Source: Vogesella mureinivorans
Lineage (GTDB): Bacteria > Pseudomonadota > Gammaproteobacteria > Burkholderiales > Chromobacteriaceae
Direction: 5' to 3'
DNA length: 64,000 nucleotides
NCBI RefSeq assembly: GCF_007644035.1
Contig: NZ_VMTV02000099.1
Coordinates: forward strand, 1-64,000
How positions within the stretch are numbered: position 1 is the first letter of the stretch; each line of letters begins with the position of its first letter. The translations under genes and the position numbers were made by a program. The notes under the pieces were generated by a model. It made no database searches. It was not told the DNA's origin and was given only the letters and a program-made list of their open reading frames with translations. This document shows, piece by piece, positions 7,846-16,284 of this stretch.

Positions 7846-9663
7846 ATGCTACCCCTGCGCACCATTACCTTGTCCCTGCTGCTGGCAGCCTGCGCCAGCG
7901 CGCCGAACGCATTCAACTACAGCCCGCTGCCGCAACAGCCGGAAGCCGCCAGTGGCTACCAGGAAAAAGCCGGCTGGGCTACCCGCCAGTACGCGGTGGC
8001 GGCGGCCAACCCCTTGGCCACCGACGCCGGGCGTCAGGTGCTGGCCGCCGGTGGCAGTGCCATGGACGCTGCGGTCGCGGTGCAAATGGTGCTGGGCCTG
8101 GTAGAGCCGCAGAGTAGCGGTATCGGCGGCGGCGCCTTCCTGCTGTATTTTGATGGCCAGGCGGTAAGCGCCTACGATGGCCGCGAAACGGCACCCGCAG
8201 CGGTGGACGACAAATTGTTCATCGGGAGCAATGGCAAGCCGATGGCCTTTAACGATGCCGTGGTGGGTGGCCGCTCTGTTGGTGTGCCCGGCGCAGTGGC
8301 CATGCTGGAAATGGCGCACCGCGAGCAAGGCAAGCTGCCATGGGCTGCGCTGTTTGCCCCGGCCATTAGCCTGGCGGAGCAGGGTTTTGCCGTTAGCCCG
8401 CGGCTGTACACGCTGCTGAAGGCCGACCCATTCCTGAAGCAGGATCCGGTAGCCGCAGCTTACTTCTACCAGCCCGACGGCCAGCCGTGGCCGGTGGGGC
8501 ACATCCTGAAAAACCAGCCCTACGCCGAGGTGCTGAAAGCCATTGCCCGCCAGGGCAACCGCGCTTTGCAGCAAGGCAGCATTGCGCAAGCCATCGTCGC
8601 CAAGGTGCAGGGCCATGCGGCCAACCCCGGCAAGCTGACGCTAGCCGACCTGGCCGCTTATCAGCCCAAAAAGCGTGACGCGCTGTGCAGTGACTACCGC
8701 GCCGCCAGCCGCGATTACCGCTTGTGCGGCTTTCCGCCGCCCAGCAGCGGCATGATCGCGGTGGGGCAGATTCTGGGCATGCTGGCCAACACCCCGGCGG
8801 CCAGCCTGCCGCTAGAGCAGGGGGCGGACGGCAAGCCGCTGCCGTCGCCGCAATGGCTGCACCTGTACACCGAAGCCTCGCGCCTGGCTTTTGCCGACCG
8901 CGCCAAATACGTAGGCGACCCGGACTTTGTATCACCACCGGGTGGCAGCTGGCACACCATGCTGGCGCCGGCTTACCTGGCCAGCCGTGCCAAGCTGATC
9001 GGCGATAACAGCATGAAAACGGCCCAGCCTGGCCAGCCCGGCGCGCTCAGTACCGCGCTGGGCGTGGCGGCGGCGCAGCCAGAATACGGCACCAGCCACA
9101 TCAGCATCATCGACCGCTATGGCCACGCGCTCAGCATGACCACCACCATCGAGGCGCAGTTTGGCGCCCGCCAGATGGTGAACCCGACGGGCCAGGGCGC
9201 GGGTGGTTTTCTGCTTAATAACGAGCTGACCGATTTCAACTTTGTGCCCAACGACAGCAGTGGCCTGCCCACTGCCAACCGCGTAGAGCCGGGCAAGCGC
9301 CCGCGCAGCTCGATGAGCCCCACGCTGGTGTTCGACAAAGCCAGTGGCCAGGTGCTGATCAGCGGTGGTAGCCCGGGCGGTGCGCTGATCATCCACTACA
9401 CCGCCAAAACGCTGTACGGCATGCTCAACTGGGGCATGAACGCGCAGCAGGCCATTAACCTGCCCAACTTCGGCGCCACCGGCGCCCCCACCATGCTGGA
9501 AGAAAAACGCTTTCCCGCGGCGACGGTCGATTGGCTGAAAGCGCATCAGCACGAGGTGCGTGAAACCGAGATGACCAGCGGCCTGCAAGCCATCGGCCGC
9601 ACGCCTGGCGGCTTCTTCGGCGGCGCCGACCCGCGCCGTGAAGGGGTGGTGATGGGCGAATAA
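7846..9663 (+). CDS. ggt: Gamma-glutamyltransferase (lipoprotein form)
   Basis: 605-aa Ntn-hydrolase precursor. A lipobox LLLAAC puts the lipidated Cys at residue 16, so it is probably anchored in the periplasm rather than free. The autoprocessing site is GTSHISIID: Thr416 would become the N-terminal nucleophile of the small subunit, as in E. coli GGT (TTHYSVVD). Other family blocks are GSAMDAAVA, GIGGGAFLLYF, DFVSPPGG and SGGSPGG near the end. It hydrolyses or transfers the gamma-glutamyl group of glutathione and related amides, allowing reuse of Cys and Glu. The gene stands alone, with an EamA exporter about 200 bp downstream. Confidence 0.95.
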   Translation: MLPLRTITLSLLLAACASAPNAFNYSPLPQQPEAASGYQEKAGWATRQYAVAAANPLATDAGRQVLAAGGSAMDAAVAVQMVLGLVEPQSSGIGGGAFLLYFDGQAVSAYDGRETAPAAVDDKLFIGSNGKPMAFNDAVVGGRSVGVPGAVAMLEMAHREQGKLPWAALFAPAISLAEQGFAVSPRLYTLLKADPFLKQDPVAAAYFYQPDGQPWPVGHILKNQPYAEVLKAIARQGNRALQQGSIAQAIVAKVQGHAANPGKLTLADLAAYQPKKRDALCSDYRAASRDYRLCGFPPPSSGMIAVGQILGMLANTPAASLPLEQGADGKPLPSPQWLHLYTEASRLAFADRAKYVGDPDFVSPPGGSWHTMLAPAYLASRAKLIGDNSMKTAQPGQPGALSTALGVAAAQPEYGTSHISIIDRYGHALSMTTTIEAQFGARQMVNPTGQGAGGFLLNNELTDFNFVPNDSSGLPTANRVEPGKRPRSSMSPTLVFDKASGQVLISGGSPGGALIIHYTAKTLYGMLNWGMNAQQAINLPNFGATGAPTMLEEKRFPAATVDWLKAHQHEVRETEMTSGLQAIGRTPGGFFGGADPRREGVVMGE

Positions 9664-9858
9664 GCGCGAATCTGCTATGTGCGGCTGCTGGTCATGCGCA
9701 GCCAGCGCAGCGCGCGGCATGGGCATCCTGGTGAACTTGTCATATAGAAGCATTGCTGTTGGCATTTTTACGGCGTAACAATGGCGCATAGGGCGCAAAA
9801 CCGTGGCCCGTGTTACCTGGCTGTTGTGGCCATGGTTGCTTACCGCCGGGGGAATGCC

Positions 9859-10737
9859 ATGGCAAAAACCGTTAACCGTGTGGCGTGGGAATGGGCCTTT
9901 GTCGCCATTACCGCTTTTTGGGGCTGGTCGTTCTCGGCCATCCACTTTGCGCTGCAAAGCCTTAGCGACGCCGCGTTCAACACCTGGCGCTTTGCCCTTG
10001 CCGCGCTGTGCCTGCTGCCTATCTGGCTGCTACGGCGCACACCGCTGTCGCGGCACGATGTGGTGGGCGGCGGCCTGGCTGGGCTGGCGTTGTTTGCTGC
10101 GTTTCTGTTGCAAACCAAGGGCTTGCGCTACACCACGGCGTCCAATGCCAGCTTTATTACCGGGCTGGCGGTCATCATCACGCCTTTGCTGGCGTGGCGC
10201 TGGCTGGGTATTACCCTTGGCCGCCAGCAGCTGGCCGGCGCGCTACTGGCAGCCATCGGCCTGGGCATGCTCACGCTATCGGACATGCAGCTGCGCCTGG
10301 GCGACGTGCTGGTGCTGGGCAGCGCGTTTTTCTTTGCCGTACATGTGATCGTGCTGTCGCGCGCCAGCAAGCTGGCCGATACGCTGAACATCACGCTGGT
10401 GCAGCTGCTGGTGGTGGCCGGCTTGTCTGCCGTGCAGGCCGGGCTGGATCGCTCGCTGCTGTGGCCGAACCTGCCCACGCTGCTGCACAGCGTGCTGCCG
10501 ATTGCACTGCTGGGTACCGCTCTGGGTTTCTTTGTGCAGACACGGGCGCAGGTGGGGTCGTCGCCCAACAAGATTGCGCTGATCATCGTGATGGAGCCGG
10601 TATTCGGTGGCCTGTTTGGCTACCTGCTGGCAGGCGACCGCCTGACGCTGTTCAACTGGTGCGGCGCGCTGCTGATTGTGCTGGCGATGCTGCTGACCGA
10701 GTGGCAGTTTGGCCGGCGCAAGGCGGTGCCCGGCTAG
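9859..10737 (+). CDS. EamA/DMT-superfamily transporter
   Basis: About 292 aa with ten hydrophobic segments and two EamA repeats; the first contains GLRYTTASNASFITGL, a conserved EamA signature, and the second ends near MEPVFGGLFGYLLAGDRL. The start at 9859 is preferred over 9781: GGGGGAA lies just upstream and the extra N-terminus of the longer frame is not membrane-like. DMT exporters of this class typically expel amino acids or metabolites; the substrate cannot be told. Convergent with the DppA-like gene, separated by a perfect hairpin built from two uptake-like repeats. Confidence 0.88.
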   Translation: MAKTVNRVAWEWAFVAITAFWGWSFSAIHFALQSLSDAAFNTWRFALAALCLLPIWLLRRTPLSRHDVVGGGLAGLALFAAFLLQTKGLRYTTASNASFITGLAVIITPLLAWRWLGITLGRQQLAGALLAAIGLGMLTLSDMQLRLGDVLVLGSAFFFAVHVIVLSRASKLADTLNITLVQLLVVAGLSAVQAGLDRSLLWPNLPTLLHSVLPIALLGTALGFFVQTRAQVGSSPNKIALIIVMEPVFGGLFGYLLAGDRLTLFNWCGALLIVLAMLLTEWQFGRRKAVPG

Positions 10738-10760
10738 CGACGGCGAGGCGGGGGGATAAA

Positions 10761-10794
10761 AAAGCGGCCAACCTTTTGCCAGGTTGGCCGCTTT
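10761..10794. terminator. Bidirectional terminator made of paired uptake-like repeats
   Basis: AAAGCGGCCAACCT at 10761-10774 and its exact reverse complement at 10781-10794 with a 6-base loop; T-runs flank it on both strands. Each arm contains the repeat GGTTGGCCGC. This parallels paired DUS in Neisseria terminators. Confidence 0.85.
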
Positions 10795-10817
10795 GCGTAG
10801 CTGATAGCTTGATCGCT

Positions 10818-12401
10818 TTACTTGACGACGGTTTTGCCAAAATCCACACGGCCGAAGGGGCTGACGTTATAGCCGCTGACGTTGGTGCTTGTTAGCGCTG
10901 CGGCAGTGGGGTGGGCCAGCGGTACCCACAGTGCCTGCTCCTTGATGATCTGCTGGGCGCGGGCGTAGTTGGCCGCACGCAGTTTCGGGCTGGCGTCGCG
11001 GCGGGCGTCGGTGATCAGCTTGTCCAGCGTGGGGTCGCAGAAGCGGGCAAAGTTGGTGCCGCTCTGTACCGCTGCGCAGCTGAATTGCGGGGTAAGGAAG
11101 TTGTCGGCGTCGCCGTTGTCGCCGGCCCAGCCCATGAACAGCACGTCATGCTCGCCCGCTTTGGCGCGCTTGATCAGCTCGCCCCATTCGATGACCTTGA
11201 TCTCGGCCTTCACGCCGATCTTGGCTAGGTCGGCCTGCAATACTTCGGCGCCGGCTCTCGGGTTGGGGTTTAGCGTGCTGCCGGTGGGGCGAATCCAGAT
11301 GGTGGTGTCAAAGCCATTGGGCAGGCCGGCGTCGGCCAGCAGTTTCTTGGCGCGGGGGATGTCCAGGCTGTAGTCCTTGATGGCTTTGTTGTAGCCAAAG
11401 GTGGACGGCGGGAACGGGTTGACGGCGGCGGTGGCGCTGCCGGCAAATACCACTTTCAGGTAGTTGGCCTTGTCGAAGGCCAGGTTCACGGCCTGGCGTA
11501 CGCGCTTGTCGTCAAACGGTTTGTGCTGGCTGTTCAGCGCGATGAAGGCGGTGGAGAACATCGGCACGGTCAGCACCTTGATGCGGGCGTCGCTGGCGGC
11601 ATCGCTGATGTCTTGCGGCTTGGGGCCAAGTGCAATCTGGCATTCGCCGGTTTTGACTTTTTGCAGGCGTACTGCGCTATCGGGCGCAATGGCGTACACC
11701 AGGCGCTCGACTGCCGGCTTGCCGCCGAAGTAGGCAGGGTTGGCCGCATAGCGCACGGCGCTGTCTTTGGCCGAGCTCTGGAACACGAAGGGGCCGGTGC
11801 CGACCGGCTGCGCGTTCAGCTGCTCAAAGTTGCCGGTTTTGGCCAGCTGGGCGGCGTATTCGGCGGAGTAAATGCTGGCAAAGCCCATGGTGAGCAGCGG
11901 CACCAGGGTGGCGTCGGGCTGGTTCAGCTCAAAGCGCACGGTACGGGCGTCTACTTTCACCACGGCTTTGATCAGCTTGTCCAGCTGGAACGATTTGGCG
12001 TGCGGGTAGCCATTGGGGGCGCTTTTGAACCACGGGTGCGCGGGGTCGGTCATGCGCTGGAAGCTGAACACCACGTCGTCGGCGTTCAGCGCGCGGCTGG
12101 GGGTAAACCAGGCGGTTTTGTGGAAGGCGACCTTGTCACGCAGGGTGAAGGTGACCGACAGGCCATCCGGCGCTACCTGCCAGGCGCTGGCCAGGCTGGG
12201 TACCACTTTGCCCTGGCGGGCGTCGTAATCCACCAGGCGGTTGAACAGGACGTCGGCGCTGGCGTTGGTGGTGGTCAGCGAGTTGTAGCGCACCACGTCG
12301 AAGCCTTCCGGGCTGGCTTCGGTGCAGACGGTCAGCGGTTTGGCCAGTGCAGGCAGCGAGAGGGCCAGCAGGGCGGCGAGAGCGGTAAGGCGGGCAGTCA
12401 T
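10818..12401 (-). CDS. Family 5 (DppA-like) peptide ABC transporter substrate-binding protein
   Basis: 527-aa periplasmic protein with a signal peptide ending in LPALA about residue 20, then KPLTVCTEASPEGFDVVRY, typical of dipeptide-binding proteins (SBP_bac_5). The cluster 5 signatures WFTPSRALNADDVVFSFQR and LNADDV are clear, and the two Cys in DNFLTPQFSC and FARFC probably form the disulfide seen in DppA. No permease or ATPase genes adjoin, so it must use a distant Dpp/Opp system or act in chemosensing. Ligand likely di- or tripeptides, possibly heme. Ends at the bidirectional repeat terminator. Confidence 0.9.
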   Translation of the reverse strand: MTARLTALAALLALSLPALAKPLTVCTEASPEGFDVVRYNSLTTTNASADVLFNRLVDYDARQGKVVPSLASAWQVAPDGLSVTFTLRDKVAFHKTAWFTPSRALNADDVVFSFQRMTDPAHPWFKSAPNGYPHAKSFQLDKLIKAVVKVDARTVRFELNQPDATLVPLLTMGFASIYSAEYAAQLAKTGNFEQLNAQPVGTGPFVFQSSAKDSAVRYAANPAYFGGKPAVERLVYAIAPDSAVRLQKVKTGECQIALGPKPQDISDAASDARIKVLTVPMFSTAFIALNSQHKPFDDKRVRQAVNLAFDKANYLKVVFAGSATAAVNPFPPSTFGYNKAIKDYSLDIPRAKKLLADAGLPNGFDTTIWIRPTGSTLNPNPRAGAEVLQADLAKIGVKAEIKVIEWGELIKRAKAGEHDVLFMGWAGDNGDADNFLTPQFSCAAVQSGTNFARFCDPTLDKLITDARRDASPKLRAANYARAQQIIKEQALWVPLAHPTAAALTSTNVSGYNVSPFGRVDFGKTVVK

Positions 12402-12555
12402 GGCGTGTCCTTATGGGTCGGCGGCGGTGCAAAGTGCCCGCCGGGCAATAATGGACAACAGCATACCGAAAGCATGTATTGCTATGCCAAGCATTATTTA
12501 CGCTAAGCATTTTCCCGATTTGCACAAAGCTGCCGCGTAGGCGCTTAGGCCGCAC

Positions 12556-12568
12556 TGCGGCCAACCTT
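12556..12568 (-). repeat. Full 13-mer uptake-like repeat
   Basis: Exact TGCGGCCAACCTT in the gap between the GNAT-like gene and the DppA-like gene, 17 bp past the stop of the former. Confidence 0.7.
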
Positions 12569-12584
12569 GGGCTGGTCTGGGCGC

Positions 12585-13685
12585 CTAGCCGTAGCGTTGC
12601 AGTAGCGGGGTGGCGGTGCGTTGCAGCAGGCTGGCCAAGGTAGACAGCGCCAGGCGATGGCGGCCGTGCAGGTGGTGGGCAAACACGGCGGTGTATTCCA
12701 GGTGTGGCACGCCGCCACGGTGGCGTTTGAATTCGCCGGCGCCGCTGCTGTAGTGCAGCGCTAGCTGGCGCTCGTGCGCCTTGGCCAGCAGCAGGGCCAT
12801 CAGCTGGCGGTACAGGCCCAGCTCGGCCGGTAGGCTGGTGTCGTAACCCAGTAGCGGGGTGGTGAGCCAGCCGTAGCGCTCATACAGGCCGATGCAGCCG
12901 ACTATCTGGCCATCCAGTGCCAGCGCGTGCAGCGCCAGAAAGCGCTGCTGCAGGCACAGGCGGAAAAACGCCGGGGTGAAGTCCGGGTTCAGCGCGGAGT
13001 GCTTATCGATAAACAGCTGGCGAAAGCAGCGCTGCAGGGCGGGGATGTCGGCTTCGCCGAGCTGATCCGGGCCCAGTACGGTGAGCTGGCTGGCTTGCAG
13101 CAGCTTTTGGTCGCGTTTGACATTGGCGCTGCGCCACACGGCAGGGTCGGCGGGCTGGCACAGGTACACCTGGCGCGCGGGGATGAGCAGCCAGCCCTGG
13201 GCTTGCAGCAGGGCGGGCAGGCCGGGGTTGGCCGCATCGCACACATTGCGCAGCAGCAGCGGGGCGTCTGGCTGGCGCGCCAGCAGGGTATCGGTGAGCA
13301 GGGTCAGCTCGTCTTCGCCCCATTGCGGGTGCAGGTTGGTGGACAGCAGCCAGTTATTGACGTGCCAGGCGCTGTCCAGCCGGGCGGCGCTAACCAGCCC
13401 GGCCAGCGGCCCGCTGGCGGCGGCGGCCAGCAGGCGGGTAGTGCGCCCGTGGCGAGCGGCCTCGGCCTGCGGGTAGTGCAGCCAGGCGGCACGCGGGCTG
13501 GCAACGTAGCTATCGCCGCTGGCCTGGCGGGTGAGCCGGGTGACCGGGATGGCAGGCGTGCCGGCATCGCTACAGCAGACCTGGCAGGGGGCGTTGGCCA
13601 CCCAGTGCTGGCCGCCCAGCTGGCGTGCCTGGCTTAGCCAGTGGGCGTGGCCGTCTAGCAGTAGCGGGTTTTCCAGGCGGCTCAT
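12585..13685 (-). CDS. GNAT-like acyltransferase, partner of DUF3419 protein
   Basis: 366 aa from ATG 13685. The C-terminal half (about 190-340) resembles a GNAT/FemAB-type acetyltransferase (HALALDGQIVGCIGLYERYG, then the helix EFKRHRGGVPHLEYTAVF); the N-terminal half is of the same size and less clear. The longer open frame to 13883 would run in the coding sequence of the upstream gene and is rejected. Start and upstream stop overlap as ATGA, so the two genes are translationally coupled. In the context of a BtaA-like headgroup enzyme, the acyltransferase may modify the same lipid or its amine; that is inference. No signal peptide. Confidence 0.75.
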   Translation of the reverse strand: MSRLENPLLLDGHAHWLSQARQLGGQHWVANAPCQVCCSDAGTPAIPVTRLTRQASGDSYVASPRAAWLHYPQAEAARHGRTTRLLAAAASGPLAGLVSAARLDSAWHVNNWLLSTNLHPQWGEDELTLLTDTLLARQPDAPLLLRNVCDAANPGLPALLQAQGWLLIPARQVYLCQPADPAVWRSANVKRDQKLLQASQLTVLGPDQLGEADIPALQRCFRQLFIDKHSALNPDFTPAFFRLCLQQRFLALHALALDGQIVGCIGLYERYGWLTTPLLGYDTSLPAELGLYRQLMALLLAKAHERQLALHYSSGAGEFKRHRGGVPHLEYTAVFAHHLHGRHRLALSTLASLLQRTATPLLQRYG

Positions 13686-14899
13686 GTGCGCTTGATGTAC
13701 ACGTGTACGCCGCCGTAGATGGCGGCGCGGTCGCGCTGGTGCAGCTGGCGGTTGTAGTTGGGGTCGGTTTCCCAGCAGGCCAGCAGCTGCGGTGCCAGGC
13801 GGCGTTCCAGTGGCGAGGCGCTGCCGCCGGTGCGGAACACTACGCGGGCGCCGGGGGCGGCGGTGCGGGTAACCTGGCGCCACAGCGCATTAAGCTGGGT
13901 GTCGTCCATCCAGTCTTGTGCATCCAGGAACACGTAGGCGTCCAGGCTTTGCGGTGCGCGCTCGTCCAGAAAGTCGGTAAGCGAGTGGTGGTGCAGCTGC
14001 AGCTTGCCCAGCTGCTGGCGGATGGTGTGGTAATGCGCTTGCTGCAGGTAGAGCGGCAGGCTGCGCTGGTTGTCGGTGTCGTAGCGGCGGGCAAAGGCTT
14101 GCTGCGCGTAGGGGTTTTCGCTCAGCGGGAAGTCGCAGGCCAGGCGGCGCATACGGCTTTCAAACAGGGCGGGCAGGTTGCCGCCCGCGTCGGCACGCAG
14201 CTCGGCAAACTGGGCCGGTGGAATGCCCATGCTGTACAGCAGGCTTTCGCGGTGGCACAGAAAGCGCAGTAGCGGGTGGCGGAATACAGGTGCCAGGTGG
14301 CGGTCGAACAGGGCTTTTTGTTCTTCGATGCTAGTGGCTTTGGCCAGTTTGCCCAGGTTGCCACCCATCAGCCGGGCCAGCACATGGCCCAGGCCGATAA
14401 AGCGCCCCAGCAGGCCGTGGCGGTAGGCGTGACGGGTAAACAGTGCGTAGCGCGGCGTACCCCAGATATTGTTGTGTTCCCAGTATTGGCGGGCACTTAC
14501 CGGCAGGGCGGCAGCAATGTAGCGGCGGTAGCGCTGTGCGTTCTGGCGCTGGCTGGCATCGCCCAGAAAATCCAGCAGGGTGGCGTAGTCTGGCAGCTCG
14601 GCAAACGCGGTTTTCTTGAGCGCCAGCATGGCCAGGTGGGTGTCGTTGAGGTCTACCGCGTGCACCTCGGCCGGCTGGCGGCTGAGGTAGGCCAGGGCGT
14701 TGCAGCCACCGGACGAGATGGTGAGCAGGCGCATGCCGGGGCGCAGCTGCAGCGCGGCGATGTCTACTTCCGGGTCTTCCCAGATCTGGGCGTATACCAG
14801 GCGGCTGAACCAGCTGGCAAACAGGCGGTCGCCAATGGCTTTCAGGCCGGTGGTGGTGGAGTTGCTCACTGCCTGGCTAACTAGCTTGTGCGTGCTCAT
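13682..14899 (-). CDS. DUF3419 family (BtaA-like) aminocarboxypropyl transferase
   Basis: 405 aa from the ATG at 14899, which has a perfect AGGAGG upstream. DUF3419 is the family of BtaA, which moves the 3-amino-3-carboxypropyl group of S-adenosylmethionine to diacylglycerol to make the homoserine ether lipid of betaine lipids. Seen here: FSRLVYAQIWEDPEVDIAAL, the SAM-binding loop LLTISSGGCNALAYLSR followed by VHAVDLNDTHLAML, and the C-terminal block ARVVFRTGGSAS. BtaB, the N-methyltransferase that would make the betaine, is absent; a GNAT-like gene overlaps instead. Divergent from the COG0523 operon, so the dyad at 15000-15035 could also affect it. Confidence 0.85.
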   Translation of the reverse strand: MSTHKLVSQAVSNSTTTGLKAIGDRLFASWFSRLVYAQIWEDPEVDIAALQLRPGMRLLTISSGGCNALAYLSRQPAEVHAVDLNDTHLAMLALKKTAFAELPDYATLLDFLGDASQRQNAQRYRRYIAAALPVSARQYWEHNNIWGTPRYALFTRHAYRHGLLGRFIGLGHVLARLMGGNLGKLAKATSIEEQKALFDRHLAPVFRHPLLRFLCHRESLLYSMGIPPAQFAELRADAGGNLPALFESRMRRLACDFPLSENPYAQQAFARRYDTDNQRSLPLYLQQAHYHTIRQQLGKLQLHHHSLTDFLDERAPQSLDAYVFLDAQDWMDDTQLNALWRQVTRTAAPGARVVFRTGGSASPLERRLAPQLLACWETDPNYNRQLHQRDRAAIYGGVHVYIKRT

Positions 14900-14988
14900 G
14901 CGGCCTCCTGATGATGTTTCATCGAATAGTGCGGGCTTGGCATGGCAGCTTGATGACAAACTGGTTGCGCTGCGATGACGCGGGGGGC

Positions 14989-15035
14989 TTGACAGGTGTG
15001 TTACAACATAACATAAGCTAATGTTACGTTATAAC
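14989..15035 (+). promoter_or_regulatory. Promoter with 36-bp dyad, predicted Zur box
   Basis: A TTGACA -35 at 14989-14994 is followed by a large imperfect palindrome: GTTACAACATAACAT (15000-15014), spacer AAGCTA, ATGTTACGTTATAAC (15021-15035), 13 of 15 paired. The dyad covers the expected -10 region, so binding would repress. The ATGTTA/TAACAT core matches Zur boxes, and the downstream genes (COG0523, dihydroorotase paralogue, DUF1826) are the classic low-zinc set. Assignment to Zur is inference from both facts. Confidence 0.7.
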
Positions 15036-15048
15036 GCCGGAGTGAGCC

Positions 15049-16284
15049 ATGCCAGCCAAACAAGACCCCCGCCTGCCCGTTACCGTGTTGTCCGGTTTTC
15101 TGGGTGCCGGTAAAACCACCTTGCTGAACCATATCCTGAATAACCGCGAGGGCCGCCGCGTAGCGGTGATCGTGAACGATATGTCCGAGGTCAACATCGA
15201 CGCGCAGCTGGTGCGCGAAGGCGGCGCCGCGCTGAGCCGCGCCGAAGAAAAGCTGGTGGAAATGAGCAATGGCTGCATCTGCTGCACCTTGCGCGAAGAC
15301 CTGCTGGTGGAGATACGGCAGTTGGCCGCAGCCGGCCGTTTTGATTATCTGCTGATCGAATCTACCGGCATTGCCGAGCCGCTGCCGGTGGCAGAAACCT
15401 TTACCTTCCGCGACGACGACGGCCACAGCCTGTCCGATATCGCGCGGCTGGACACCATGGTCACCGTGGTGGACGGCTTTAATTTTCTGCGCGATTACGG
15501 CTCGCAAGACTTCCTGCACCAGCGTGGCGAAGCGGCCGGCGAAGAAGACGAGCGCACCGTGGTAGACCTGCTGATCGAGCAGGTGGAGTTTTGCGACGTG
15601 ATTGTGCTGAACAAGACCGACCTGATGTCGGCCGGCGGCATCCTGCGGCTGGAAGCCATTCTGGCCACGCTCAACCCGCGTGCGCGCATCGTGAAAAGCC
15701 ACTTTGGCCGTGTGCCGCTGGCTAGCGTGCTGGATACCGGCCTGTTTGATTTTGACGCGGCGGCGGACGCCCCCGGCTGGCTGCAAGAACTGCGCGGCGA
15801 GCACGTGCCGGAAACCGAAGAGTACGGCATTACCAGCTTTGTTTACCGTGCGCGCCAGCCCTTCCACCCGCAGCGTTTTTACCAATGGGTACAGCAAGAA
15901 TGGCCTGGCGTGGTGCGCTCCAAGGGCTATTTCTGGCTGGCTACCCGCCCCATGCTGGTGGGCAGCTGGTCGCAGGCGGGTGCCATGTCACGCCATGGGC
16001 TGGGCGGGCTGTGGTGGGACGCGGTAGACCGCGCCGACTGGCCGCAAGACGACGAAAGCCGCGCCATCATCACCAGCCGCTGGGCCGAGCCCTGGGGCGA
16101 CCGCCAGCAAGAGCTGGTGATCATCGGCATGGGCATGGACCAGGCTGCGCTGACCGCGGCATTTGACGCCTGTTTGCTGACCGACGCCGAGCTGGCCGCC
16201 GGCCCGGCCGCCTGGGCCAGCCTGCCAGACCCGTTTCCACAGTGGGGCGAGGTAGAAGAAGACAGCGAGGCGCTGCCAGCATGA
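15049..16284 (+). CDS. COG0523 (CobW/ZigA-type) zinc GTPase
   Basis: 411-aa G3E-family GTPase. Walker A is [14 protein letters not shown] (about 15-28), the metal motif NGCICC (C76, C78, C79) follows, then [16 protein letters not shown] for guanine recognition, and a CobW C-terminal domain in the last 100 residues. COG0523 proteins of this kind are metal insertases or chaperones made under zinc starvation. Placement behind a Zur-like dyad and in front of a dihydroorotase paralogue and DUF1826 argues for zinc rather than cobalt or iron nitrile hydratase metallation. The stop overlaps the next ATG (ATGA), indicating coupling. Cytoplasmic. Confidence 0.92.
   Translation: MPAKQDPRLPVTVLSGFLGAGKTTLLNHILNNREGRRVAVIVNDMSEVNIDAQLVREGGAALSRAEEKLVEMSNGCICCTLREDLLVEIRQLAAAGRFDYLLIESTGIAEPLPVAETFTFRDDDGHSLSDIARLDTMVTVVDGFNFLRDYGSQDFLHQRGEAAGEEDERTVVDLLIEQVEFCDVIVLNKTDLMSAGGILRLEAILATLNPRARIVKSHFGRVPLASVLDTGLFDFDAAADAPGWLQELRGEHVPETEEYGITSFVYRARQPFHPQRFYQWVQQEWPGVVRSKGYFWLATRPMLVGSWSQAGAMSRHGLGGLWWDAVDRADWPQDDESRAIITSRWAEPWGDRQQELVIIGMGMDQAALTAAFDACLLTDAELAAGPAAWASLPDPFPQWGEVEEDSEALPA

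Noticed and set aside
12585-13883. Longer form of the GNAT-like gene
   Set aside because: The extra N-terminus is an Arg/Pro-rich shadow of the DUF3419 gene; the ATG at 13685 overlaps its stop cleanly.
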